Assembly: GCA_963841945.1 (NCBI GenBank)
Contig: CAWJFC010000005.1
Span: forward strand, 372,001-436,000
DNA length: 64,000 bases
Reading direction: 5' to 3'
DNA from: Acidiflorens sp963841945
GTDB lineage: Bacteria > Acidobacteriota > Terriglobia > Terriglobales > Acidobacteriaceae
The position numbers were made by a program, and so were the translations under genes. Of the stretch, positions 17,436 through 26,991 are shown piece after piece. The notes beneath the pieces were generated by a model, which saw only the letters and a program-made list of their open reading frames with translations, had not been told where the DNA came from and did not search any database. Within the stretch, counting starts at the first letter, position 1. Every line of letters begins with the position of its first letter.

Positions 17436-19310
17436 TCAGCGACTTCCGTTGTTGTTATGGCGCTGGATGTCGCGGAGGGTTAGTTCGAGGCCGCCGAATT
17501 CGGGGTGGTCGTTGAGGCCGAGGGTATAGGCGATGTCGAGACAGTCTCCCGCCAGTAATTGCAACTGATCGCAGCATTCTTTCTGGCCCCAGCCCATCGC
17601 TTTGAAGGTTATGTTGCTGCGCCAGGAATTTGCGGCGTGCAGGATGGGAGTCGGGGTCGTGGGACTACTTTCTGTTCCGCTTTCCGACGCGCCGGCTTGG
17701 GCTAGCAGGGGCGGATCACTTGCCGCTCCAGTGGCGGGAGAGATTCTCAGTCTTATGTGCTTGTCTTTTACGGCTTGCGGCGGCTGCATCAGGCGGACTG
17801 CTTTTGCAGTGAAGACTGGCTCGGAATTTTCCATGCCAAACGGTTCGAGCAGCGCGACGGCCCGCTGCAATTCCGGCGTTACCTGATCGAGCGGGAGTTC
17901 ACGATCGTATTCCAGTTGCGGCTCGAAATCGGCCAGCGTCAGGCAGGCGCGAGCGTACTGATCGAGATGCTCGCGCAGCTTTTGCACGTTCGCGCTGGGG
18001 AGCGCGAAGCCTACCGCATGCGCGTGACCGCCGTAGCGAGAGAAAAGGTCGGGGCAGGATTCGAGCGCATTTAGAAGATGAAACGCGGGAATCGACCGGC
18101 CGGAGCCGTGCGCTTCTTCGGCTTCGCGCGAGATGACGAGCGTTGGACGGCCGTATTTCTCGACGACGCGGGTGGCGGTGATGCCGATTACGCCGCGATG
18201 CCAGCCATCGCCGTCGACGACCACGCAGTAGGCTTCGCGGAGCGCGGGTTCTTCTTCGAGGCGTTGCAAGATGCTCTCCATGATGCGGCGCTCTTCGTCC
18301 TGGCGATCGGAGTTAAGTTTGTCGAGACGGCCGGCAATTTCTCGGGCGCGGTCGATATTTTTCTCGCTGAAGAGGTCGACCACATCACGGGCCACGTCCA
18401 TTCGGCCGGCGGCGTTGACGCGCGGAGCGATGCGAAAGGCGACTTCGGTGGAAGTGAGTTCGCGTCCATCGCCCAGTTTTGCGACTTCGAGCAGCGCTTT
18501 GAGACCAATATTGACGGGACGGCGCAGGCCTTCGAGTCCCAGCTTTGCGAAGACACGATTTTCGCCAAGGAGCGGGACGGAATCGGCGATGGTCGCGATG
18601 GCCACCACTTTCATAAATGACATCAGCAGGCGCGATTGATCTTTCGGGTCGAGACGGCGCTGCATCAATCCCTGCGCGAGTTTGAAGGCGACTCCGGCTC
18701 CGCAAAGATGCTTGCACGGGTAATCGCACCCGGCTTGATTGGGATTGACTACGGCTAAGGCTTGCGGAACGCCGTCAAGTCCCGGGAGGTGGTGGTCGGT
18801 AACGATGAGGTCGATGCCGGTGCGGTGAGCGGTCTCGGCGGCGTGGAAGGCGCGGATGCCGGTATCGACGCTGATGATCAGGCGAACACCGTCGGAGGCG
18901 GCGCGTTCGATGACCTCGTCGCGCATGCCGTAGCCTTCGCGGATGCGGTGCGGGACGTGGAAATCGGCGGCGCCTCCGCAGAGTTCGATGGCGGTCTTGA
19001 GGATGACGATGGCGGTCGTGCCATCGACGTCGTAGTCGCCGTAGATGAGAATCTTTTCTTTGCGCTCGACGGCGCCTTCGAGGCGGTCGAGGGCGACTTT
19101 CATGCCCGACATCTGCAGTGGATCGTGGAGATGGTCGAGGGCTGGAGAGAGAAAGCGCTCGGCCGCGCCAAGATCGGTGATGCCGCGCCGGACGAGAAGA
19201 TCGGCAAGGACGGGCCGTGACTGAGCTGGCAGATTGAGTTTCAGGTCGGTAAGAGCGGCAGCGAGGGCTTGAGTTTTGGAGACATCGATCGGGTTGGACA
19301 GCCAGCGCAT
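17436..19310 (-). CDS. recJ: Single-stranded-DNA-specific exonuclease RecJ
   Basis: RecJ is a 5'-3' ssDNA exonuclease in recombination and repair. The 624-residue product has the DHH phosphoesterase motifs GDYDVDGTTA (91-100), ISVDTGIRA and IVTDHHLPG with the DHH metal ligands, then the DHHA1 region with the GGHAHAVGFA motif near 440, and a C-terminal OB-like domain. In the OB domain, between KHIRLRIS and ITFKAMGWG, there are about 35 extra residues of low complexity (about 535-570, rich in Ser, Pro, Ala). This loop insertion should not affect the nuclease core. Confidence 0.95.
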   Translation of the reverse strand: MRWLSNPIDVSKTQALAAALTDLKLNLPAQSRPVLADLLVRRGITDLGAAERFLSPALDHLHDPLQMSGMKVALDRLEGAVERKEKILIYGDYDVDGTTAIVILKTAIELCGGAADFHVPHRIREGYGMRDEVIERAASDGVRLIISVDTGIRAFHAAETAHRTGIDLIVTDHHLPGLDGVPQALAVVNPNQAGCDYPCKHLCGAGVAFKLAQGLMQRRLDPKDQSRLLMSFMKVVAIATIADSVPLLGENRVFAKLGLEGLRRPVNIGLKALLEVAKLGDGRELTSTEVAFRIAPRVNAAGRMDVARDVVDLFSEKNIDRAREIAGRLDKLNSDRQDEERRIMESILQRLEEEPALREAYCVVVDGDGWHRGVIGITATRVVEKYGRPTLVISREAEEAHGSGRSIPAFHLLNALESCPDLFSRYGGHAHAVGFALPSANVQKLREHLDQYARACLTLADFEPQLEYDRELPLDQVTPELQRAVALLEPFGMENSEPVFTAKAVRLMQPPQAVKDKHIRLRISPATGAASDPPLLAQAGASESGTESSPTTPTPILHAANSWRSNITFKAMGWGQKECCDQLQLLAGDCLDIAYTLGLNDHPEFGGLELTLRDIQRHNNNGSR

Positions 19311-19400
19311 TAGAAGTTCTAAGGAAGCGATCAGATTAGCAGAATGCGGCGGCGCTAATCGGGAGAGTAGAAAGTGCCGATTAGGATTCTAGGCACGACT

Positions 19401-20252
19401 ATGGCCACGTCTCCCGCAAAAGCGCCGCAAACAGCAATCCTGGCCTGGCAGCCGGAAATGCTCCCGCCTTTCCCTGCGATCGCTTTGAAAGCTCTGAACC
19501 TGATCGCGGGCCGCGACACTTCGCTACTCGATCTCTGCAACCTCATCCGGTCGGACCCCGCATTTTCAACTGCGATTCTGAAGATCGCGAACTCGCCGCT
19601 GGTGGCATTTTCACGAGACATCACGAGCCTGGTGCAGGCGGCGATGCTGCTGGGCTTCGGCCGCTTGAAGAGCGTCGTAATCACGGTGGGGTTGAAGGCG
19701 TATCTGCAGGGTCCGGTCGATCCGCTCATGCGGTCATGCTGGCAGCACAGCGTGGCATGCGCGATGATTGCGGAACGGGCGGCAACGGGGGGCGGGTTCG
19801 ACCGGGACTTTGCCTATACTGCCGGAGTCATGCACGACATCGGCCGGGCAGCGATGGTTGCGGCGGCGACAACGAAATATGCGCAGGTCGTCGCCATGGA
19901 CGCCGACCAGCCATGCGACTTGCTGCCGAGAGAGCGGGAGTTGTTTGGAGTTGACCACTGCGAGGCAGGCGCGTCACTGGTAAAGGCGTGGAACCTTCCG
20001 AGCGCTTTTCTGGAGGTCATGTTGGGACACCACAACCGCGAGGCGCGAGCGCACGGCACAGCTGCAACCATCGCGCCGAGTTGCCTGTTGGCCGATGCCC
20101 TCGGGTTTGGCGTTACGAAGTACCGGGCGATCGGTAGTTATGAAGAGGTTCTGTCGGCGTTTCCTGAAGTTGCCCGCAAAGGGTTTCCGCTTGAGGCTAA
20201 GGCCTTCGTCTCCGAGATAGCGGAGGAGATTCGCGTGATGGAGACGGTGTAG
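19401..20252 (+). CDS. HDOD-domain signalling protein
   Basis: A 283-residue protein almost wholly made of one HDOD domain (about 15-220). Typical features are LPPFPAIALKALNLIAG at the start, IRSDPAFSTAILKIANS, MLLGFGRLKSVVITVGL and an HD-like AGVMHDIGRAAMV motif. HDOD domains are signalling modules without firm enzymatic activity, often linked to chemotaxis, motility or c-di-GMP. A GTG at 19374 would extend it by nine residues, but the ATG at 19401 with an upstream AGG is preferred. It stands between recJ (divergent) and sucA. Confidence 0.85.
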   Translation: MATSPAKAPQTAILAWQPEMLPPFPAIALKALNLIAGRDTSLLDLCNLIRSDPAFSTAILKIANSPLVAFSRDITSLVQAAMLLGFGRLKSVVITVGLKAYLQGPVDPLMRSCWQHSVACAMIAERAATGGGFDRDFAYTAGVMHDIGRAAMVAAATTKYAQVVAMDADQPCDLLPRERELFGVDHCEAGASLVKAWNLPSAFLEVMLGHHNREARAHGTAATIAPSCLLADALGFGVTKYRAIGSYEEVLSAFPEVARKGFPLEAKAFVSEIAEEIRVMETV

Positions 20253-20394
20253 AGAGGCATTTGGCCAACAGGCCAGTGGCCGATCACTTTCGCCAGCCAC
20301 AGCGTGCCCGCATGGGCGTATCTCCTGTGCCCCAATATCCCCGTGAATCCGGCGCGCTACGGCGTCTCATCCGTTATTCTATAAAGACATCATT

Positions 20395-22899
20395 ATGGCT
20401 ACTTCTACGCGCAATACGGCCGGGGCTTCTGATCTGGTTGGGGCTCCGGAACTCATGGAAGATTACGAACGCGAACGGGTATTCGGGCTGTTCCGGCAGT
20501 TTGGCTATCTGGAGGCGGAGCTGAATCCGTTGGGGCTGTTGCCTCCGCAACCGCATGCCGACCTGCAAATCGACAACGAATTTGCGCGCGAGGCGCGGCG
20601 AATTTATTGCGGCTCGGTGGGCGTGGAGTTCATGCACATTGCTGACCCGGAGCGGCGGCGCTGGATTCAGGAGCGCATGGAGGCCGAACCGGCCGAGGTG
20701 GACCAAGAGCGAGCGCTCGATCTGCTGACGCGGGCCGATTTGTTTGAGCAGACGCTGCAGGCGCGATACCTCGGCAATAAACGATTTTCGCTGGAGGGGA
20801 ACACTTCCCTGCTGCCGGCGGTGGACGAGATCCTGGATGTGGCCGGAAAAAATGGCGCGCTTGAGCTGGTGATGGGCATGAGCCATCGCGGGCGTCTGAA
20901 TGTGATCATTCATGTAGCAAATCGGCCGGCAGAGCAGGTTTTTGCCGAATTCGAAGATGTCGATCCGCGCAGCGTGCTGGGCTCGGGCGACGTGAAGTAT
21001 CACATTGGCGCGACGGGCGAGTACGTAACGAAGAGCGGGAAGAAGATTCACATTCATCTGGCGTCGAACCCGAGCCACCTGGAGGCGGTCGATCCGGTAA
21101 CGGTGGGGCGGACGCGCGCGAAGCAGGATCGAGCGGGCGAAGGCGGTCGCGCGAAATATCTGCCTCTGCTGGTGCATGGCGATGCGGCCTTTGCGGGCCA
21201 GGGAATCACGGCCGAGACGCTGAACTATGCCGACCTAGCAGGCTACACGGTGGGCGGAACGATTCACGTGATCGTGAATAATCTGCTCGGCTTTACGACC
21301 AACGCCCGCGAAGAGCATTCGTCGCGTTTTTCTGCGCAGTTGGCGCGGCGGCAGGCGGTTCCGATCTTTCATGTGAATGGTGAGGATGTGGATGCGGTGA
21401 TGCGGATCGCGCGGATTGCAGCGGAATATCGCTACCGGTTTGGCAGCGACATCGTTGTGGACCTGATCGGCTATCGGCGGCACGGGCACAGCGAGGTCGA
21501 CGATCCGACGGTGACGCAGCCGCTGATGTACAAGGCGATCAAGGAGCACCGCCCGCTGTTCGAGATCTATGCGAAGCGGATCGGCGCCGCGAATATTGGG
21601 GAGCAAGCGGCCACCATCAAGGCCCAGTTTGAGGCCGCGCAGAAGGCAGCGGCGCAAGCGACAAAGAAACCGTTGCTGCGTGAGTTGCCGAGCTATTGGG
21701 ATCAATATTTCGGCGGGCGATATAAGGCCGAATATGAGCAACCGACGGGGGTTGCGCGTGAGGAATTGGAAGACCTGACGGCGCGGCTGACAACGTATCC
21801 CCAGGGATTTCATATCCACCCGAAGGTGAAGAAGCTGCTCGAGCAGCGGGCGGAGATGGGCACGGGCAAGAAGCCGCTCGACTACGGGATGGCGGAGGCG
21901 CTGGCCTTTGCGAGCCTGGTGAAGGGCGGGATTCCGGTGCGCCTAAGCGGGCAGGATTCGCGGCGCGCGACGTTTAATCAGCGGCACTCGGTGTTGATCG
22001 ATACGGAAAATGAGAGCGAGTATGTTCCGCTCTGCAATATTGACGAAGGGCAGGCGCCCTGCATGATTTATAACTCACCGCTGTCGGAAGCGGGCGTAAT
22101 GGGGTTTGAGTATGGTTACAGCCGCGATTATCCCGAGGCGCTTGTTTTGTGGGAGGCGCAGTTTGGGGATTTCGCGAATGTGGCCCAGGCAGTGATCGAT
22201 CAATTCGTCTGCGCCGGCGAAGATAAGTGGGGACTGCTCTCGGGGCTGGTGCTGCTTTTGCCACATGGATATGAAGGGCAGGGGCCGGAACATTCGTCGG
22301 CGCGCATCGAGCGATTTTTGCAGCTGGCGGCGCGGGATAATTTCCAGATTTGCCAGCCCTCGAATGCGGCCCAGTATTTTCATTTGCTGCGGCGGCAGGC
22401 GTTGCGCCATTGGCGAAAGCCGCTAATCGTGTTTACGCCGAAGAGCATGTTGCGGAATCCGGATGCGCTTTCGCCGCTGGAGGATCTGACTCATCAGCGG
22501 TTCCTCCCGGTCATTCCGGACACCGAGGCGCAGGATGCGAAGCGGATTCTGGTCTGTACCGGGAAGATCGGGCATGAACTGCGCGCCGAACGGTTGCGGC
22601 GTCAGGATATGAGCACCGCAATCGTGTTTCTTGAGCAGATGTATCCGTTCCCGGAGGCCGAACTGGAGGCGGAGTTCGAACGGCACAGCGGAGCGCGGGA
22701 CATCGTTTGGGTGCAGGAAGAGCCTTCGAATATGGGCGCGCTGTTTTATATGTTGCCGCGGTTCAAGAGGATCGCTGGAGACCGGCCGGTGCTGTCGGTG
22801 AAGCGGTCGGGCAGCGCGAGTCCGGCGACGGGGTCGGCGAAGGCGCACGAGGTGGAGCAGAAAACAATTCTGGCGCTGGCATTTACGACGCAGGGGTGA
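20395..22899 (+). CDS. sucA: 2-oxoglutarate dehydrogenase E1 component
   Basis: E1 is the thiamine-diphosphate-dependent decarboxylase of the 2-oxoglutarate dehydrogenase complex of the TCA cycle. The 834-residue product has the ThDP-binding GDAAFAGQG and VNNLLGFTT motifs (about 260-305), the substrate region MGMSHRGRLNVI, YRRHGHSEVDDP, and the C-terminal transketolase-type domain (GYSRDYPEALVLWEAQFGDF, VLLLPHGYEGQGPEHSSAR). It is about 100 residues shorter than the E. coli enzyme, partly because the N-terminal E2-binding segment is reduced. No E2 or E3 gene is adjacent, so the complex is encoded in pieces. Confidence 0.96.
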   Translation: MATSTRNTAGASDLVGAPELMEDYERERVFGLFRQFGYLEAELNPLGLLPPQPHADLQIDNEFAREARRIYCGSVGVEFMHIADPERRRWIQERMEAEPAEVDQERALDLLTRADLFEQTLQARYLGNKRFSLEGNTSLLPAVDEILDVAGKNGALELVMGMSHRGRLNVIIHVANRPAEQVFAEFEDVDPRSVLGSGDVKYHIGATGEYVTKSGKKIHIHLASNPSHLEAVDPVTVGRTRAKQDRAGEGGRAKYLPLLVHGDAAFAGQGITAETLNYADLAGYTVGGTIHVIVNNLLGFTTNAREEHSSRFSAQLARRQAVPIFHVNGEDVDAVMRIARIAAEYRYRFGSDIVVDLIGYRRHGHSEVDDPTVTQPLMYKAIKEHRPLFEIYAKRIGAANIGEQAATIKAQFEAAQKAAAQATKKPLLRELPSYWDQYFGGRYKAEYEQPTGVAREELEDLTARLTTYPQGFHIHPKVKKLLEQRAEMGTGKKPLDYGMAEALAFASLVKGGIPVRLSGQDSRRATFNQRHSVLIDTENESEYVPLCNIDEGQAPCMIYNSPLSEAGVMGFEYGYSRDYPEALVLWEAQFGDFANVAQAVIDQFVCAGEDKWGLLSGLVLLLPHGYEGQGPEHSSARIERFLQLAARDNFQICQPSNAAQYFHLLRRQALRHWRKPLIVFTPKSMLRNPDALSPLEDLTHQRFLPVIPDTEAQDAKRILVCTGKIGHELRAERLRRQDMSTAIVFLEQMYPFPEAELEAEFERHSGARDIVWVQEEPSNMGALFYMLPRFKRIAGDRPVLSVKRSGSASPATGSAKAHEVEQKTILALAFTTQG

Positions 22900-23008
22900 G
22901 GGCAATTACAGAGGTGAAGTGCCTGGCTGCCCACGTGTGCTGGGCGGCGGATAAGATCTTTGGCCCCATCGGGACGCTCAGGAGTACAACCAAAAGACAC
23001 AGCTCGCT

Positions 23009-23803
23009 CTAGACAATCGCTCTTATTACGCCTCCATCCACCCGCAGCGCGGCACCGTTCGTCGCCGAAGAGGGCTCGCCTGCAATGTAGGTCGCCATTG
23101 CGGCGACTTCATCCACGGTGGCGAAACGTTTGAGCAGCGATGACGGGCGCGCGTATTTAAAGAAGTCTTGCTCCATCTCTTTTTTCGACTTGTTCTGCTG
23201 TTTTGCCATGGCATCGACAAATTCGGCCACGCCTTCCGACTCGGTCGGGCCGGGAAGAATGCTGTTTACCGTTACGCCGGTTCCGGCGACTGATTCCGCA
23301 ATGCCACGGGCGATTGCAATCTGCGCGGTCTTGGTCATTCCGTAGTGCACCATTTCCGCCGGAATTTGCACTGCCGATTCGCTGGAGATGAAAAGGATGC
23401 GGCCCCAATTTTTCCTCAGCATTCCTGCAAGGTAATGCCGCGAGAGGCGCACACCGCTCATCACATTGACCTCGAAAAAGCGATACCAGTCCGTGTCCGG
23501 GATCTCCGTGAAGGGCTTGGGCTCGAAAATGCCCACATTGTTCACGAGCACATCGACCGCCGGTAGTTTGGCGATTACCGCCTCCGCGCCGGCGGGTCCT
23601 GAAAAGTCCGCGGCGATGCCATCTACCTTGGCCGAGGCTGCTTGAGATCGGATCGCCGTTATTGCCGCGTCGACGCGTGCCTGAGTGCGGCCGTTCACAT
23701 AGACGTGCGCGCCTTCGTTCGCCAGTGACTGGGCAATCGCAAAGCCGATGCCAGCCGTCGATCCAGTGACGAGCGCAGTTTTTCCGGGAAGTTTCAGGTC
23801 CAA
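23009..23803 (-). CDS. Short-chain dehydrogenase/reductase
   Basis: A classical SDR of 264 residues. The NAD(P)-binding GSTAGIG motif is near residue 15, NNVG near 85, and the catalytic Ser-Tyr-Lys set is seen in LFISSESAVQIPAEMVHYGMTKTAQ. The Arg of NGRTQ after the second strand suggests NADP(H). The C terminus has the usual ATYIAGEPSSATNGAALRVDGG. A TTG at 23818 opens the frame, but a TTG at 23803 has GGAGG five bases upstream and gives the normal start LDLKLPGKTALVTG, so it is preferred. The substrate is unknown. It converges with sucA. Confidence 0.9.
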   Translation of the reverse strand: MDLKLPGKTALVTGSTAGIGFAIAQSLANEGAHVYVNGRTQARVDAAITAIRSQAASAKVDGIAADFSGPAGAEAVIAKLPAVDVLVNNVGIFEPKPFTEIPDTDWYRFFEVNVMSGVRLSRHYLAGMLRKNWGRILFISSESAVQIPAEMVHYGMTKTAQIAIARGIAESVAGTGVTVNSILPGPTESEGVAEFVDAMAKQQNKSKKEMEQDFFKYARPSSLLKRFATVDEVAAMATYIAGEPSSATNGAALRVDGGVIRAIV

Positions 23804-23891
23804 GTCATCCTCCTGCAAGATTCAAGATGGTTTGATTCCCGGGCCCGCCGGATGGCTCCAAAGATGTGCAGATTGACTTGATAAAGAGACA

Positions 23892-23919
23892 CAAAAAGCC
23901 CCGCAGTCCGACGGGGCTT
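23892..23919 (-). terminator. Intrinsic terminator of the 23943-24197 gene
   Basis: On the minus strand AAGCCCCG and CGGGGCTT form an 8-bp stem around a short loop, followed by TTTTTGTG, 24 bases after the stop codon of the upstream small gene. Confidence 0.85.
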
Positions 23920-23942
23920 AATGAGCGAGGTCTAAGTAATTT

Positions 23943-24197
23943 CTATGGCCAGCGCTTGGCGGCGTCTTCCCATCCAGCGGCCCGACTAGGCTGGTTGACC
24001 GCCTGAGCGGCGACTGGCGCTGGAATGCGGATCGGTTGCTGCGGGTTGGCGGTGGTGAGTGTCGGCTTCGGCGCCTCGGAGATTGGTTCTTTTTCTTCCG
24101 AAAGCAGCGGGGCGGCTACGCGGAGAGCCTCTACTTCCTTTTCGAGCCGGGCCAGTTCAAGTTCCTTCTGGCGCAAAACTTCATAAACATTCTTCAT
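23943..24197 (-). CDS. Small coiled-coil protein of unknown function
   Basis: An 84-residue protein. Residues 1-30 form a charged helix with a heptad-like pattern (VYEVLRQKELELARLEKEVEALRVA), followed by a Pro-rich, probably disordered region and a C-terminal WEDAAKRWP. It has its own terminator. I do not recognise a family; small proteins of this shape seem to be a feature of Acidobacteriota, which is impression rather than search. The upstream 222 bp hold the CACGAAG repeat word (24321-24349). Confidence 0.65.
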   Translation of the reverse strand: MKNVYEVLRQKELELARLEKEVEALRVAAPLLSEEKEPISEAPKPTLTTANPQQPIRIPAPVAAQAVNQPSRAAGWEDAAKRWP

Positions 24198-24419
24198 TCG
24201 ATGTCACCTTTGTCGAGCGAGCGGTTATGCGCAGAGTATGAGTTTTGGCTGGGATTTGTCAAGGAAAAGGCTACGGACATCATGGGTCAGTTTCACGCTC
24301 CGACGGAGAAAAACCGCTGACCACCAAGGGCACGAAGTAACACGAAGGCCTTCGTTGCAACAGTTCCCTTCCCGACTCTACGGCCACAGAGCACCTTGGA
24401 GGGCGTATGGCACCCAACG

Positions 24420-25841
24420 TTAACGGAAGAACACTACGGCTGCTACCAGAACGCACGCGACCAGAACCAGAAAAACTAACAGGTTGACGTGGCGCGCCAG
24501 CCAGGATTCCTCTGTGAGCTGGGGATTGGTAAGGAACGGCGGGAGAATTTCGTCGGGCGCGATGTCCGCCGGCAACTCCTGCGATTGATCATCGGCCGCT
24601 ACATTCGCATTGGCTGCACTTATATTGGCTGCATTCGGATCGTCTGCATTCGGATCTATGGCGTTTTCATCTCTCCCGCTGTCAGGCTCGCCGGCTTTGG
24701 CCGTCACTTCGTGTTCCGACGTGGTGTTGGATTGGGCACCCGTCTGGGCGATCTCGAGCGCGGCTTTCGCACGCGCTTTCTTCTCCGACTCCATCTTGGT
24801 GCGGTCCAGGTTCTCGCAATCGAGGCAGAGTTTGCGCCCTTCGGAGACCGGGAATCCACAGGAGGAGCACTTTTGAACCCGTCGCATGGCCTCGGGCACG
24901 GGAGATGGTTGGAGCGGCTCTGGTTCGACAACGTTAGGCGAGACCGCATTTATGGACACGTCGGGGGACACGCTAGGGGAGACGTCGGGGGAAATGACCG
25001 GCGCTGCAGAAGCTGCGGGTACAGCATTTAGATCAGGCGTTCGCGCGGCCTGAACGGAGGAAGATGCTGTCGGCGGGAGTTGTCTTGTTTCTACGCTCAT
25101 TTCCGCGCTTATGTGCGTTCCTTCGGTGGAATGCGCGGCTGACGGTGCAGGCTCAGAGGGAACCGCTTGGGCGGTGGGTTGCGGAAGTGACACCGCCGGC
25201 GCGGGTTCCCGCGAAGATGGCCCTGGCTTGGAAACCTCCTTGGTTGGCGATACTGCAAACTCGTGAGGGATTGGCTTGATTGGCTTCGCCGTCTGCGACG
25301 GCGGTAGTACCGAATCTTCATCCTGGCGCTGCTCCGCCAGGTCAAGCGCGGTCAGGGTAAGCGCGGCCATGCGTTCGAGAGCAACCAGATCGCGCTCTTC
25401 AAAAGCATAGGGATGGTCGGAGAAGAGCTCGAACAGGCCGCGCACCTGGCCGTTGCGGCGCAAGAGGGGTAAGACGACGATTGAGGCAATGCCAAGGGCA
25501 CGGCAGGTTTCGAGATTTACGCGCGGATCGGTTTCGGCGTTATCGCAGCGGAGGAGTTGGCGGCGGACGATGCTCTCACCGGTCAGACCAGAGCGAACCT
25601 GGAGACGGGCGCCGACGGCGGGGGCGCAAGCTCCGGCACTGGCGCGGCAGACCATTTCGTTGCCTTGCGGCAGCGCGAGCGCGGTTCCAGTGGCTCCGGT
25701 GATGTACTGCGCGCGCTCCACAAGGAGTTGGAGCGCGGCGTCGAGTTCGCGCTCGGCGAGCGCAGCGGGGTCGACGTGGGCCGCCGAAGCGTCGAAATGG
25801 TCAGAGAGCGGGGAATCGTCGGACTGGGGGGATCCGGCCAT
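24420..25841 (-). CDS. GAF-domain membrane protein with zinc ribbon
   Basis: A 473-residue protein in four parts: a GAF domain (about 25-175, ITGATGTALALPQGNEMVCRA, then GIASIVVLPLLRRNGQVRGLFEL), a long Pro/Ser/Ala-rich linker, a zinc ribbon with CxxC pairs (CSSCGFPVSEGRKLCLDC, about 330-347), and a single C-terminal transmembrane helix (VFLVLVACVLVAAVVFF), so it is tail-anchored with the GAF domain in the cytoplasm. The GAF domain may bind a small ligand or heme. The linker contains SPDVSPSVSPDVS and a 15-bp-period repeat. It lies 152 bp after phoU on the same strand, but a functional link is not evident. Confidence 0.78.
   Translation of the reverse strand: MAGSPQSDDSPLSDHFDASAAHVDPAALAERELDAALQLLVERAQYITGATGTALALPQGNEMVCRASAGACAPAVGARLQVRSGLTGESIVRRQLLRCDNAETDPRVNLETCRALGIASIVVLPLLRRNGQVRGLFELFSDHPYAFEERDLVALERMAALTLTALDLAEQRQDEDSVLPPSQTAKPIKPIPHEFAVSPTKEVSKPGPSSREPAPAVSLPQPTAQAVPSEPAPSAAHSTEGTHISAEMSVETRQLPPTASSSVQAARTPDLNAVPAASAAPVISPDVSPSVSPDVSINAVSPNVVEPEPLQPSPVPEAMRRVQKCSSCGFPVSEGRKLCLDCENLDRTKMESEKKARAKAALEIAQTGAQSNTTSEHEVTAKAGEPDSGRDENAIDPNADDPNAANISAANANVAADDQSQELPADIAPDEILPPFLTNPQLTEESWLARHVNLLVFLVLVACVLVAAVVFFR
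24601..24675. repeat. Phased 15-bp repeat inside the GAF-protein gene
   Basis: Five imperfect 15-bp units such as GCATTCGGATCGTCT. On the coding strand they encode pentapeptides AIDPN, ADDPN, AANIS, AANAN. Confidence 0.75.
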
Positions 25842-25993
25842 GATCGAAAATTTGCGAAGCGGCTAAAAAGAGTCTGGGCTTGAACGCTCGACACTGTCAA
25901 GAGAGGCGGCGGAATGTAAGGGTGAAATGTGAGGGTGGAATACAAAGCTCAGTCTATGCGGAAGGTTCCGAGGTCGAGCGGGGAGAATGAAAC

Positions 25994-26719
25994 CTATTGC
26001 TGCCGCGTCTCTTTGTGGCGCAGCCATTCGATGAACATCTGCTCCTTCGGCTTATCGTAGGCCATAAGCAGGTGACGAATGCTACGTCCGCTGACGAAGT
26101 GGCAGACCTCTTCGGCGAGGTTCTTCGCGTGATCGCCGGCGCGCTCGAGGGACTGCGTCATGAAGATGACCTGCAGGCTGGCGCGGCGTTCGAGGTTCTC
26201 GGGATTCTCGATGTGGCGCAGAAAAATCAGATTACGAAGGCGGTCCATCTCGGCGTCGGCGCGCAACACCTCGATGGCTTTCTTGACGTCGCGGTGCGAA
26301 AAAGAGTGGCCGACGTCGGCGAGCATTTTTTCGAGGATGGTCGCCATGTGGGTGAGGTCGCGCGAGTCCTGGGGGTCAAGGTGAGAGCCAGCGGCTTGAG
26401 CGCTGGTGGCGAAGCTAAGGAGGAGGTCGCCGATGCGCTCGAGGCCGATCATGAGCTTCATGCAGGCGAGGAGCTGGCCGGTCTCCTCGGGCGAGGCGCG
26501 GGTGATGATGCGCGTTACGTCGGAGTCGACTTCGAGATCGATCGCGTCGAGATCTTTTTCGGACTGGCGAATGGCATTGAGCCGCGACATGGAGCCCGTG
26601 GCCACGCCTTCAGCGGCGATCGCGGCGGCCTGGCGGGCGATTTCGCAGCCCTCAACCGTGCGCTTGACGAGTCCGGCGCAGTCTGGTTCGGGCGCAGGCG
26701 TTTTTGTGGCCGAGCTCAT
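25994..26719 (-). CDS. phoU: Phosphate transport system regulator PhoU
   Basis: PhoU signals phosphate status between the Pst transporter and the PhoR kinase and dampens Pho regulon expression. The product (241 residues from the ATG at 26719; a GTG at 26728 is possible) consists of two three-helix repeats with the PhoU metal-binding motifs, e.g. IGLERIGDLLLSFA in the first and SLERAGDHAKNLAEEV in the second. It lies downstream of phoR on the same strand after a 272-bp gap. No pstSCAB genes are in the window. Length and motifs are normal. Confidence 0.93.
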   Translation of the reverse strand: MSSATKTPAPEPDCAGLVKRTVEGCEIARQAAAIAAEGVATGSMSRLNAIRQSEKDLDAIDLEVDSDVTRIITRASPEETGQLLACMKLMIGLERIGDLLLSFATSAQAAGSHLDPQDSRDLTHMATILEKMLADVGHSFSHRDVKKAIEVLRADAEMDRLRNLIFLRHIENPENLERRASLQVIFMTQSLERAGDHAKNLAEEVCHFVSGRSIRHLLMAYDKPKEQMFIEWLRHKETRQQ

Positions 26720-26991
26720 AGGCGACACTCTATCCGATTAGACGCACGATCCAGCGCTTTGGCGTCAGACTCCATCCGAGAGAGACCTCATTAAAATCAT
26801 AGGGCCGACGAAGACCCGAAAGATTAAAACATGGTGAATTTCCGGGCCCGAACGGGTGCTGGCGCAGGTTCGGACGCGGTATTTGCCTACATAGGCCTGA
26901 ATAGTTGTTTCGACCAGGTACGACAAGCAGGTACAAATGGATCGATGCGGAACAAACGGGCCCGGTTGCACGAGGCGTCCGCGACCCCATG

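Noticed and set aside
26730..26990. 86-codon ORF between phoR and phoU
   Set aside because: No start signal and no protein-like pattern; probably just spacer DNA.
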